64,000 nt of DNA from Lyngbya confervoides BDU141951 (GTDB taxonomy: Bacteria; Cyanobacteriota; Cyanobacteriia; Thermosynechococcales; Thermosynechococcaceae). Positions 43,215 to 51,857 of the stretch are shown piece after piece (the stretch's first letter is position 1; every line of letters begins with the position of its first letter). The stretch lies in contig NZ_JTHE03000009.1 in the NCBI RefSeq assembly GCF_000817775.3, forward strand, positions 27,232 to 91,231, read 5' to 3'. The notes beneath the pieces are model-generated. The model was not told where the DNA came from and searched no databases. It saw nothing but the letters and a program-made list of their open reading frames with translations. Made by a program: the position numbers and the translations under genes.

Positions 43215-44063
43215 CTAGTCAGCATAGGGGGTTAACCAGCCCATTAAATCTTTCCCCAAGCTGTGGGAAAGGCATTCTAGATCGCTCTGGTAATGGTCGA
43301 CCAGAAACCGGCTGCGATCGCGGGGGAGAGCAGGAAACTGCTCTCCCTGGTTAAGTCGGTGGATAAAATCAAAGGCCCCGTTCAAGCGCAGCGACTCCAG
43401 GGGGCCTTGCACCATCGGGAGACGGGTAAGAGTTTCATAGACTGAGAGCGCAGATCGATACAGCCGTGGATATTTGGGCAAGGAGCGCTTCGCGTTTTTG
43501 GGTGTCTGCAGTAAACTCGCGGTAAAGGTGGGATCAATCTCTAGAAAGTCATAAATCTCCCGGAGCAGATCGGCAGGGCGGTGCTGAATATCGTCAAACA
43601 GGAGCACCTTGAGCTGCTGAGGGGGAAATTGATCCCGATAGCGAGTCAGCTGGCCATGGTAAAGCCCCCACTGGACATAGGGCGATTGAGAACCTAGCCC
43701 CACCTCCATATCTTTGGTGGCGCGTCCTGCCCGCAAGTCCATGCAGTAGTGAGAATAGGCCCGCTCAATGGGATTGCGCAGGATACAAATGAGACGCATC
43801 TCTGGCTTGTAGGCTTTAATTCGCTCAGCAGCGCTCACCGAGGGCAGATAGGAGGTCGAGATTTCGCCAATCGCCGCTTGGGTGAGGTGCCTGGGGAAAA
43901 ATGATTCATACCAGCCGACCCCTTTAGCGTACAGGGAATCATAGCTAAAAAAATGGAGTTCCTTCGCGTCAGGGAGAAACACCTGGGGGTGCTCCGATAG
44001 ACAGAGGTGTAGCCATGTGGTCCCTGACTTCGCGGCTCCAGTCACCAGAAAATTAGGCTGCAC
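43215..44063 (-). CDS. Sulfotransferase
   Basis: The 282-aa PAPS-dependent enzyme has NFLVTGAAKSGTTWLHLCLSEHP (the GTTW variant is different from GTTSL in its neighbours) and LICILRNPIERAYSHYCMDLR. KELHFFSYDSLY replaces the KEPR block. I chose GTG 44063 as start because GGAG stands 8 nt upstream; TTG 44081 would add six residues. It is the first sulfotransferase after the flippase (173-nt gap). Confidence 0.88.
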   Translation of the reverse strand: MQPNFLVTGAAKSGTTWLHLCLSEHPQVFLPDAKELHFFSYDSLYAKGVGWYESFFPRHLTQAAIGEISTSYLPSVSAAERIKAYKPEMRLICILRNPIERAYSHYCMDLRAGRATKDMEVGLGSQSPYVQWGLYHGQLTRYRDQFPPQQLKVLLFDDIQHRPADLLREIYDFLEIDPTFTASLLQTPKNAKRSLPKYPRLYRSALSVYETLTRLPMVQGPLESLRLNGAFDFIHRLNQGEQFPALPRDRSRFLVDHYQSDLECLSHSLGKDLMGWLTPYAD

Positions 44064-44236
44064 GATACACTCCACAAACAACTTCGGTCAAGGTAAAAGC
44101 GATCCCTTATCCAGGACAACGCAAGGGGGCACCCATTTCTCCAGCCCGTGGCCTTTGGAAGATCCGATGGGGGACTGATCTAAGGTAACCCAGACCGTAG
44201 CATGGTCAAGACTTGTTTTTTGAGACAACAGTAACA

Positions 44237-45589
44237 TCAGCGAGAATCCTCAGACTGAGGTTGAGATCGCCTCAAGATCGTGCGCCACAAAATCTGTAGA
44301 TCGGACCACCGGGGAATCAAGGACGGAGAATCCACCTTCAAAACCCAGGGAAAACAGATCAAGATAAACAGCAGGCGAGCCGTGGTGGAAGTCAAGAGGG
44401 CTACCCCCGCTCCCAACAGCCCAAATCGGGGAATCAGCCAAAACATCAGTGGAAAACTCAGCCCTACTCCCACCCCCTGCAACAGCGTCACAATGCCAGG
44501 TCGACCAACGGCCATAAAAACCTGGGCAATAATCAAAGTCGTTCCCTTTACAATAATTTCCAGACTCAGGATCTGAAAAACCGTGACTGCCTCTTGAAAT
44601 TCAGGCCCGTACAGAAACGGGAGCAGCATGGGACCTAAAATCATCAGGGGGACCGCAGCGCAAACCGAGACCCAGATATTCACCCGTGCTGCCCGTCCAG
44701 CGAGATCAACCACCTCAGAAATCGGACGGGCAGCGGTTTTAGGAAATAACACGGTGACAATCGCGCTTTGGAAAACGCTCAGCATACGCGAGACGCTGAG
44801 GGCCACCACGTACAGCCCCATGGCATCGGGATCAAGGTATCCCACCACCAAAACCTGATCGAGACGGTCTGCTACTTGGGAAAGAATATTAATACCCGCT
44901 GAGCGCCAGGCATAGGGCAGCAACAGGCCAATGCTGGTCCGCAGATTCCGAAACCCAGGACGGTAGTGACGCCATAGATCCACAAATTTCCAGATAAAGA
45001 TGGAAAGAAATGGAATGCGATAGGCAAGAGCTCCGGTCAAGGGCGTCATGGACCGAGTGCCTGCAAAGCCCCCTAGCAATCCCAGGGTCAAAATGGGCGA
45101 GAGGTAATTGGTCTGATTGACCACGGAGAACAGTCCCCTTGCTCGATAGGCATTGAGCAAAATCAGGGTCAGTAGGGAGATGGGAGTTGTGAGGACAAAC
45201 AGTTGGGCATAGCGAATGGCTTGCAGGGAGTACTGGCTCTGGACCATGGGGATGATCCCAACACCAATCGCCGATCCCAGAGCGCCAAGCAAGGTTCCCA
45301 GCACCAGGACTGCGCCATAGAGATTAGCCGCTTGCGTGGGATATTTTTTTAAGTTGTAGAGCAAGGACGGCCCTAAGCCCAGGGCCAGAATTTGTCCAAT
45401 CAGGTTAGGCCAGAGATTTATGGCGGCCAGTTCTCCTCGCCCTTCACTCCCCAGAATCCGCGCGGTCACCATGCCGGTCAAAATATTGGTGGCCAAAATC
45501 ACAATCTGAAAAAAGGTGGTTTGGATAGTGGCAGCCACCCCGCTTTTTCCCTGCATCACCCAGTTCAAGGTGCTGGCGATCGCCTTCAT
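44237..45589 (-). CDS. Polysaccharide flippase (Wzx/MATE-like)
   Basis: The 450-aa integral membrane protein has about 12 hydrophobic segments, beginning with FQIVILATNILTGMVTARILGSEGRGELAAI near residue 27. It matches the polysaccharide-transport (MVF/MATE) fold of O-antigen flippases, which move lipid-linked repeat units across the plasma membrane. It lies between the glycosyltransferase and the sulfotransferases. Its start is directly preceded by a 15-bp tandem duplication. Confidence 0.88.
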   Translation of the reverse strand: MKAIASTLNWVMQGKSGVAATIQTTFFQIVILATNILTGMVTARILGSEGRGELAAINLWPNLIGQILALGLGPSLLYNLKKYPTQAANLYGAVLVLGTLLGALGSAIGVGIIPMVQSQYSLQAIRYAQLFVLTTPISLLTLILLNAYRARGLFSVVNQTNYLSPILTLGLLGGFAGTRSMTPLTGALAYRIPFLSIFIWKFVDLWRHYRPGFRNLRTSIGLLLPYAWRSAGINILSQVADRLDQVLVVGYLDPDAMGLYVVALSVSRMLSVFQSAIVTVLFPKTAARPISEVVDLAGRAARVNIWVSVCAAVPLMILGPMLLPFLYGPEFQEAVTVFQILSLEIIVKGTTLIIAQVFMAVGRPGIVTLLQGVGVGLSFPLMFWLIPRFGLLGAGVALLTSTTARLLFILICFPWVLKVDSPSLIPRWSDLQILWRTILRRSQPQSEDSR

Positions 45590-45595
45590 ACCCTA

Positions 45596-45625
45596 TGGAC
45601 CGAACCCCTGTGGACCGAATCCCCA
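45596..45625 (-). repeat. 15-bp tandem duplication before the flippase gene
   Basis: TGGACCGAACCCCTG (45596-45610) is followed by TGGACCGAATCCCCA (45611-45625), 12 of 15 identical, 6 nt upstream of the flippase ATG. Confidence 0.82.
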
Positions 45626-45649
45626 TGAACCCAGATACCAACCGCGAAT

Positions 45650-46780
45650 TTAGCCCAGCGCATGGGTCAACTGCGAAGCGGATCGCAAGGCGCGAAGGTC
45701 TGCAAACTCGGCCAGAATTTGATCGATCTGTTGAAAGAAGACCGTTTGGGCAAAATTCGACAGGGCATGGTCGCGAATGGCCTGGTGGTCCCAGGACAGA
45801 GACTCAGCGGCCATCAAGGCCTCAATCAGAGCTGCTGGGGTTTGAGGCGCAAAAAACAAGCCTGTTTTTCCAGGAATCTGAGTATCTCGAACTCCCCCCA
45901 CCCCGTAGCAAATCACGGGGGTGCCACTGGCGTTGGCTTCGATGGGAACCAGCCCATAGTCTTCCAGGGCAGAGACAATAACGTATCTGGCCCTGGCCAT
46001 CAGCTGGGCACGCTGAGCATCGGGAACGTACCCTAAAAATTCAACATTGGGTTTTGCCATGGCCCGCAGGCGCCCCGACTCCGGTCCCTCTCCCACGACT
46101 TTCAGAGGCCACCCTAGCTGATTGAAAGCCGCGATCGTGACGTCAATTTTTTTATAGCTGAGCATGCGCGAGGATACCAGGCAAAAGTCATCTTTTTCTG
46201 CCGAGAAAATAAACTTTCGCTGATCAATCGGATAGTTAACCACCAGCGCCTGGCGTCCATAGTACTTCCGAATCCGCTCAGCCACGGTTGAGGAATTGGC
46301 AATGTATAGATCCGGGGTCTGCGCGTAGCGCCGATCAGCCCTTCGCATCAGCTTAAGCCCCATGGAAATGGGGGTAGACATGCGGCGAAAGTTGCTGTAC
46401 TCAGAGAGGTAGTTTTGAGTATCCCAGAGAAAGCGGGTGACATTATGGCAAAAACAAACGTGCACCGCATCGGGGCGGGTTCGCACGGCCTTCGCAAAGC
46501 TCGTGGAGCTTGAAATGACCAAATCATAGGCCTGCAGATCCAGAGAGCGAAAGGCATGGTAATAGAAGGGGGCAAGCAGGCGAAAAAACCGGCTGGCGCC
46601 GGGTATCATTTGCAGGTAGGTGGTACGGACAGGACGGCCCTTGCCCAAATCAACGGTATTGAGAGGGTCGTACAAGGAAGTGAAGATATCCGCATTGGGA
46701 AAATGCTGGCAAAGCAATTCAAAGACCCGCTCGGCCCCTCCTTTTTGAGTAAGATAATCGTGAACTAACGCGATTTTCAT
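45650..46780 (-). CDS. Family 4 glycosyltransferase
   Basis: The 376-aa GT-B enzyme begins MKIALVHDYLTQKGGAERV, a typical acceptor-side start. The donor-binding C-terminal half has FVSSRMLSYKKIDVTIAAFNQL-like (CLVSSRMLSYKKID), VVGEGPESGRLRAM and ALEDYGLVPIEANASGTPVICYGVGG with the EX7E motif. It would add a sugar to the growing repeat unit; the sugar is not predictable. ATG 46780 opens the gene behind a 391-nt gap. Confidence 0.9.
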   Translation of the reverse strand: MKIALVHDYLTQKGGAERVFELLCQHFPNADIFTSLYDPLNTVDLGKGRPVRTTYLQMIPGASRFFRLLAPFYYHAFRSLDLQAYDLVISSSTSFAKAVRTRPDAVHVCFCHNVTRFLWDTQNYLSEYSNFRRMSTPISMGLKLMRRADRRYAQTPDLYIANSSTVAERIRKYYGRQALVVNYPIDQRKFIFSAEKDDFCLVSSRMLSYKKIDVTIAAFNQLGWPLKVVGEGPESGRLRAMAKPNVEFLGYVPDAQRAQLMARARYVIVSALEDYGLVPIEANASGTPVICYGVGGVRDTQIPGKTGLFFAPQTPAALIEALMAAESLSWDHQAIRDHALSNFAQTVFFQQIDQILAEFADLRALRSASQLTHALG

Positions 46781-47171
46781 TATTAAATTAGCTCTGCTCT
46801 ATCCGGATAACTGATCTGTATAAGCGAGGCGAGTGGCGCGGGGAGGGAAGTGGGGCAGGAGCGCGAACCTTCAAGGCTACAGCTCCACGTGCAATCGGTC
46901 GTGTAAGCGTCAGGAGGAGCATTCGCTGCGCAGGTGAACCCGAGGTAAACGACGCCAAGATGCCCTCTCCCCTAGGGGCATAGCAAAAGCCGATGAGCGC
47001 TTGCCAAACTCCGTTAGTCTAACAGGCAATGCCAATTGTGCAATATGGCGCAAGGTGGAGATTAACAGAAAAAACTTCGATCTAAGCATAGGGTGCCCCC
47101 GAACACTCCATCCCTAAGAGCTGCTTAATAAATATTTCATCAAAAAATAGTCGCCAATCTAACGGTCTCGT
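46781..47171. other. Long intergenic region with possible structured leader
   Basis: 391 nt without a gene. On the minus strand it is the leader of the glycosyltransferase gene. It contains several self-complementary stretches: ATGCCC(C)/GGGGCAT around 46960-46982, TTGCC/GGCAA (47001-47005, 47025-47029) enclosing the 11-bp palindrome GTTAGTCTAAC (47013-47023). The GC-rich middle (46820-46990) looks more ordered than the usual spacers here. I cannot match it to a known RNA family. Confidence 0.45.
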
Positions 47172-48992
47172 CTAATGATAGTTTTTGGCTTGGGCATTAA
47201 ACAAAATTGCGTATTGACCGTTCCTGTTCATCAACTCTTCGTGGGTGCCCGACTCAATAATTTGCCCTTGATCCATGACGTAGATACGGTCTGCCATGCG
47301 AACAGTGGACATGCGATGGCTAATGAGAATGGCGGTCTGACCTTGGGTGAGGGTGCGAAACTGCTGAAAGACTTCATATTCAGCTTTGGGATCCATGGCG
47401 GAGGTCGGCTCATCTAGAACAATTAAGTCGGCATCGCGCACAAAAGCCCGCGCCAGGGCAATTTTCTGCCACTGGCCGACACTTAATTCCTCTCCCGCCT
47501 CAAACAGCTTCCCCAGATTGGTTTGGTACTGGAGAGGAAGCGCCTGGATCACTGAATCGGCTTGGGATTGCTTGGCTGCCTCCAGAATTTTAGGGTCCTC
47601 TGGATCGAGATCGATATTGCCAAGCCAGATGTTCTCTTGAGCCGTAAAGGGATATTTAACGTAGTCTTGGAAGATAACGCTAATCCGGCGGCGCAGATCC
47701 GCCGTGGAAAATTGACGAATATCGATGCCGTCAATGCAAATTTGCCCCAGGGTGGGATCGTACAGGCGACAGAGAAGTTTAATTAAGGTGGTTTTACCCG
47801 AACCGTTTTCTCCCACCAGCGCAATGGTCTGCCCGACGGGAAGGCTAAGGTTAATGTTCTGAAGTGCGGTTCGCTCTGTGTTGGCATATTGAAACGTGAC
47901 GCCACTCAGGGTAATTCCAGTCTGGAAGGGAGAAGGACAGGGAAGGGGACAGGCTGGCTCCACAATCTTGGGTTCCAGCGTGAGAAACTCCTTGAGATGG
48001 GTCAGAAATAAATTGTCTTCATACAAACCCGAGAGCGCCCTCAACACGTTGGAAAGTGCGCCCTCACCCCGCTGGAGGGCTTGCTGATAGAGAACCAGAT
48101 CCCCAATCTTGAGCCGACCGCTGAGGGTGTAGTAGGCAATAAAGGCAAAAACGCTGACGGTTAAAGCCGTTGAGACAATCTCGGTGCCGAAGGTCGCCAG
48201 CGATCGCCGGGAGACAATGGCCAGGGTTTCACGGTAGATTTTGCGACGGATATCGCGGTAGCGGCGCCTCAGCCAGGGCCCCAGATTAAACAGTCTGACT
48301 TCCTTCGCATAGATATCCGTGGTCAGCATCAGTCCCAGATAGACCGATTGGCGCTCTAGGGCCGTGCGACGACGCTGCCAGCGATAGAGCACGTTGGCAA
48401 ATTTTAGCCGCACCAAGAAAGCCGGTAAGGCTCCAAGGATGATGAGCACCGCCAGCACCCAGTGCAGCGAGACTAGTAGAACCGTGACGCCCACCAGCAA
48501 AATCCCCCCCTGACTGAGCTGGACCAGTCGATTTAGAATCTGGGAGGGACGGTAGGCTGCCTCCTGTTGGGCACGCTGAAGTTTGTCGTAGTAGTCTGAA
48601 TTTTCGTAATATTCAAGATCCGCGGCAACGGACTTCTCCAGCAGCAGATTTTGCATGTAGTCTGTAACCTGCTGGGCCTGGGCCGTATTCACCAAATCGG
48701 AGGTGACCATTGCCAGATGGTTCACCAGGTTCAGCAGCCCAAATAGTCCGAGCAAGAGTAGCACCGATTCAAGGTCAGCACTGGGGTCAGGGCCTGTTAA
48801 AGCCAGGGAAATCCGGTCAATCACCAGCTTGAGCACATAGAGCAGCAGCAGCGGCAAGGTTCCCTGTACCAGCACTAGCAGCGCCCGCAGGAGAGTCCAG
48901 CGGGCTGAGCTGGCCCAGACAAATTTCAGCGCAGGCAACAGGTGCATGCGACTGCGCAGCCCGGAGAAAGGAGAGAAAAGGCCTGTCAGCAT
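47172..48992 (-). CDS. ABC exporter, permease fused to ATPase
   Basis: The 606-aa half-transporter has a six-helix membrane domain (about residues 20-320) and an ATPase domain with Walker A GENGSGKTTLIKL, signature LSVGQWQKIALARAF and Walker B LIVLDEPTSAMD. MsbA/HlyB-like exporters of this type move lipids, peptides or polysaccharides. It heads the minus-strand cluster but is separated from it by 391 nt, so it may be a separate unit. Its role in polysaccharide export is inferred from position only. Confidence 0.9.
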   Translation of the reverse strand: MLTGLFSPFSGLRSRMHLLPALKFVWASSARWTLLRALLVLVQGTLPLLLLYVLKLVIDRISLALTGPDPSADLESVLLLLGLFGLLNLVNHLAMVTSDLVNTAQAQQVTDYMQNLLLEKSVAADLEYYENSDYYDKLQRAQQEAAYRPSQILNRLVQLSQGGILLVGVTVLLVSLHWVLAVLIILGALPAFLVRLKFANVLYRWQRRRTALERQSVYLGLMLTTDIYAKEVRLFNLGPWLRRRYRDIRRKIYRETLAIVSRRSLATFGTEIVSTALTVSVFAFIAYYTLSGRLKIGDLVLYQQALQRGEGALSNVLRALSGLYEDNLFLTHLKEFLTLEPKIVEPACPLPCPSPFQTGITLSGVTFQYANTERTALQNINLSLPVGQTIALVGENGSGKTTLIKLLCRLYDPTLGQICIDGIDIRQFSTADLRRRISVIFQDYVKYPFTAQENIWLGNIDLDPEDPKILEAAKQSQADSVIQALPLQYQTNLGKLFEAGEELSVGQWQKIALARAFVRDADLIVLDEPTSAMDPKAEYEVFQQFRTLTQGQTAILISHRMSTVRMADRIYVMDQGQIIESGTHEELMNRNGQYAILFNAQAKNYH

Positions 48993-49009
48993 TAAATTAA
49001 ACTTTGCGG

Positions 49010-49054
49010 GTTCAATATTTGGGAGTTCAATATTTGTGGGTTCAATAAATGTAA
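49010..49054 (+). repeat. 15-bp tandem repeat, three copies
   Basis: GTTCAATATTTGGGA (49010-49024), GTTCAATATTTGTGG (49025-49039), GTTCAATAAATGTAA (49040-49054). It stands in the divergent gap between the ABC exporter and acsF, where promoters of both genes should be. Confidence 0.88.
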
Positions 49055-49179
49055 CGTTCGTTCACATTCGCCCATCGGTCTTCACCGATTCAGGTAGTAT
49101 GACTGAAAGGTCTTGGCTTAGCACTTATTTATTTAAGCAGGGCGCAAGTAGTCACAGCATACGAAAGCAGTAAGCACCT

Positions 49180-50259
49180 ATGGTCAATACGCTGAAAAAG
49201 CCTGAATTCGACGAAATCCGGGAAGGAGTCAAGGTTCCGGCCAAAGAAACCATCCTCACGCCCCGATTTTACACCACTGATTTCGATGAAATGGCGAAAA
49301 TGGATGTTTCGCTCAACGAGGATGAGCTGCGGGCTCTTCTGGCTGAGTTCAAAGCGGACTATAACCAGAAGCACTTCGTTCGCGATGAGCGATTTGATCA
49401 GTCCTGGGATCACATTGATGGCGAAACCCGCCGTTTGTTTATTGAATTTTTAGAGCGATCCTGCACGGCGGAGTTTTCCGGATTTTTGCTTTACAAGGAG
49501 TTGGGTCGTCGTCTAAAGGACAAGAACCCGTTGCTTGCTGAGGGATTTAACCTCATGTCCCGTGACGAGGCTCGCCATGCAGGCTTTCTGAACAAGGCGA
49601 TGACCGACTTCAAGTTATCTTTGGACCTGGGCTTCCTCACCAAGAGCCGGAGCTACACTTTTTTCAAACCAAAGTTTATTTTCTATGCCACGTACCTCTC
49701 TGAAAAAATTGGTTACTGGCGCTACATCACGATTTATCGTCATCTTGAAAAAAATCCGCAGGACTGCATCTATCCAATTTTCAAGTTCTTTGAAAACTGG
49801 TGCCAGGACGAAAATCGACATGGCGACTTCTTTGATGCGGTTTTAAAATCCCAGCCTGATTTTATCAATAACCTGAAGTCTCGACTCTGGTGTCGCTTCT
49901 TCTTACTGTCAGTTTTTGCCACAATGTATCTGAACGATACCCAGCGCTCTGGCTTTTATGAATCCATTGGTCTAGACGCCCGAGAGTACGACAAGGAAGT
50001 CATTGAAAAAACCAATGACACCGCAGGTCGAATTTTTCCGGTGATTTTGGATGTTAACCATCCCAAGTTTTACGCCTGTCTAGAGCATTGCGTGGCCAAC
50101 AATGAGAAGCTGCGGGCGATCGACGCTCAGGAAAACACGCCTCAGGCGCTGAAAATTCTGCAGAAGCTACCGGCGTTTTTAAACAATGGGATTCAGTTTC
50201 TCCAGCTTTATTTAATCAAGCCCATTAACACCGCCCAGCTTGAGGGCAGCATTCGGTAG
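49180..50259 (+). CDS. acsF: Mg-protoporphyrin IX monomethyl ester oxidative cyclase
   Basis: The 359-aa diiron enzyme uses O2 to form the isocyclic ring of chlorophyll. The diiron ligands are visible in [10 protein letters not shown] and [11 protein letters not shown], with further Glu in [16 protein letters not shown]. The N-terminus ([20 protein letters not shown]) is that of cyanobacterial AcsF/ChlA. It is followed by its own terminator, and it shares a divergent promoter region with the ABC exporter. Confidence 0.97.
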   Translation: MVNTLKKPEFDEIREGVKVPAKETILTPRFYTTDFDEMAKMDVSLNEDELRALLAEFKADYNQKHFVRDERFDQSWDHIDGETRRLFIEFLERSCTAEFSGFLLYKELGRRLKDKNPLLAEGFNLMSRDEARHAGFLNKAMTDFKLSLDLGFLTKSRSYTFFKPKFIFYATYLSEKIGYWRYITIYRHLEKNPQDCIYPIFKFFENWCQDENRHGDFFDAVLKSQPDFINNLKSRLWCRFFLLSVFATMYLNDTQRSGFYESIGLDAREYDKEVIEKTNDTAGRIFPVILDVNHPKFYACLEHCVANNEKLRAIDAQENTPQALKILQKLPAFLNNGIQFLQLYLIKPINTAQLEGSIR

Positions 50260-50302
50260 GAGAAAGCCCCACAGGGCTGTGTTAGCCAAACATTGAATTA
50301 CC

Positions 50303-50338
50303 AAAACCAGAGCGCCTCCTTGCGACGCTCTGGTTTTT
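50303..50338 (+). terminator. Rho-independent terminator of acsF
   Basis: AAAACCAGAGCG (50303-50314) and CGCTCTGGTTTT (50326-50337) form a perfect 12-bp stem with an 11-nt loop ending in TTTTT. Confidence 0.93.
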
Positions 50339-50416
50339 CTCCTTTAGGGCACGTTTAGGTCGCGGTTGGATGTGGACCTCTTCGCCTAGGGGGGAGTTGT
50401 TTTTCTGTGCGCTGGA

Positions 50417-50833
50417 CTAAAGCAGCTTGAGCTGCTGGTAGATATCTTGAACGCGATGGATCACTCTATCTTTAAAGGTTTGCAGCTGATTGTCCTGCTC
50501 GGGCATATCCTGAAGATGGGTTAACAGCTTGGCTTCAGCGCTGTCCATTTCTCCATCGCTGTAGATTAATCCACTAATGTCCTCAATGAGCTGGTTACGC
50601 GCATCAACGCTGGGATGTTGACCCATAAATTCCTGAATCCAGCGATCGCATTCCTGGGGAGTAACGGTCCGCAACTCGTTAATCAAAGACTTGATTTCGG
50701 GCTGATCCGACAGTCCCTGCTCCGTCGCTAGACGACGAATGTATTCCTTTTCCTCGGGCTGGATTTTTCCATCCACCCAGGCAACCCCGACAATAATCTT
50801 CATCAGGAGAATTTTAGACTGTTCGGTAGACAT
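50417..50833 (-). CDS. TerB-family protein
   Basis: The 138-aa protein matches the TerB/DjlA-like helical domain: MKIIVGVAWVDGKIQPEEKEYIRRLA and a second DGEMDSAEAKLL block with the paired acidic motif (DGKI.P.E, DGEMD..E). TerB proteins bind metal or membranes and are linked to tellurite resistance in other bacteria; in cyanobacteria the role is unknown. Start ATG 50833 is favoured; GTG 50887 would add 18 residues. It stands alone. Confidence 0.8.
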   Translation of the reverse strand: MSTEQSKILLMKIIVGVAWVDGKIQPEEKEYIRRLATEQGLSDQPEIKSLINELRTVTPQECDRWIQEFMGQHPSVDARNQLIEDISGLIYSDGEMDSAEAKLLTHLQDMPEQDNQLQTFKDRVIHRVQDIYQQLKLL

Positions 50834-51011
50834 AGCTTTACGCTCTGAACGACGGAACCGACGGAAAAGGCCATAGGTATCGATCACTAGACTAAGGTGT
50901 TCTCCCCAATAGGAACAGAAAAATTCTCTTAACTTAAGAAATCAGGTCAGGCATCAATTTAAGAAATCATAGCTGGAGTTGCAGGAGGCAACCAGCACCC
51001 CCCTGCCAATG

Positions 51012-51857
51012 TCAGGGTTGGATGATACGCTCGTACAAATCGGGGCGGCGATCGCGGAAAAAGCCAAAACCCGCTCGGTATTGATCCACCAGCTTGAGAT
51101 CAATCTGACTCTGAATCACCCCCGCCGACTGGTGATCGAGTTCGGCTAAGGTTTCGCCCTGGTGGTTGGCGATAAAGGAATGACCATAGAAGGTAAGTTG
51201 CTGCTCCTGTCCAATCCGATTGGCCGCCACCACCGGAATGGCATTACAGACCGCATGGCCAATCATGGCGCGCTGCCAGGGATCCTTGGTGTTGAGCTGG
51301 GCATCCTGGGGTTCGCTGCCAATGGCGGTGGGATACAGGAGCAGTTGGGCGCCCATGAGCGTCATGATGCGAGCGGCCTCTGGAAACCACTGGTCCCAGC
51401 AGACCCCCACCCCAATGGTGCCATAGCGAGTGGGCCACACCCGAAAGCCACTGTTGCCTGGGCGAAAGTAAAATTTTTCCTCATACCCAGGACCATCTGG
51501 AATGTGACTTTTCCGATAAACGCCGAGCAGTGAGCCATCGGCATCAAGGACCGCCACACTGTTGTAGTAGCAGGGGCCTGCCTTTTCAAAGAAGGAAACC
51601 GGAATCACCACCCCTAGGTGCCGCGCTAGGGGTTGAAGATAGGCAATAGCCGGGTCCTCCTCCACTGAACGCGCGTAGCTGAAAAACTCCTCCTGCTCCT
51701 GCTGGCAAAAATAAGGCCCCTGGAACAGTTCCGGGGGCAAAATAATTTGCGCCCCCTGTGCAGCCGCCCTTTCGACATAGTGGGCAATGGTGTGAATGTT
51801 GGTGTCTCGCTCTGGGCAAAGCGGGGTCTGAATCGCGGCTACGGTTACGAGGCTCAT
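51012..51857 (-). CDS. aguB: N-carbamoylputrescine amidase
   Basis: The 281-aa nitrilase-superfamily enzyme hydrolyses N-carbamoylputrescine to putrescine, CO2 and ammonia. The catalytic triad is visible: Glu in LPPELFQGPYF, Lys in YRKSHIPDGPG and Cys in GVGVCWDQWFPE. The YFCQ segment and the close link to aguA identify the specificity. The start ATG 51857 overlaps the aguA stop (ATGA). Confidence 0.94.
   Translation of the reverse strand: MSLVTVAAIQTPLCPERDTNIHTIAHYVERAAAQGAQIILPPELFQGPYFCQQEQEEFFSYARSVEEDPAIAYLQPLARHLGVVIPVSFFEKAGPCYYNSVAVLDADGSLLGVYRKSHIPDGPGYEEKFYFRPGNSGFRVWPTRYGTIGVGVCWDQWFPEAARIMTLMGAQLLLYPTAIGSEPQDAQLNTKDPWQRAMIGHAVCNAIPVVAANRIGQEQQLTFYGHSFIANHQGETLAELDHQSAGVIQSQIDLKLVDQYRAGFGFFRDRRPDLYERIIQP

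Noticed and set aside
50934..50969. TTAAGAAATCA repeated with a 25-nt period
   Set aside because: Spacing differs from the 11-16 bp duplication class and the intervening bases do not match; kept only as a weak case.
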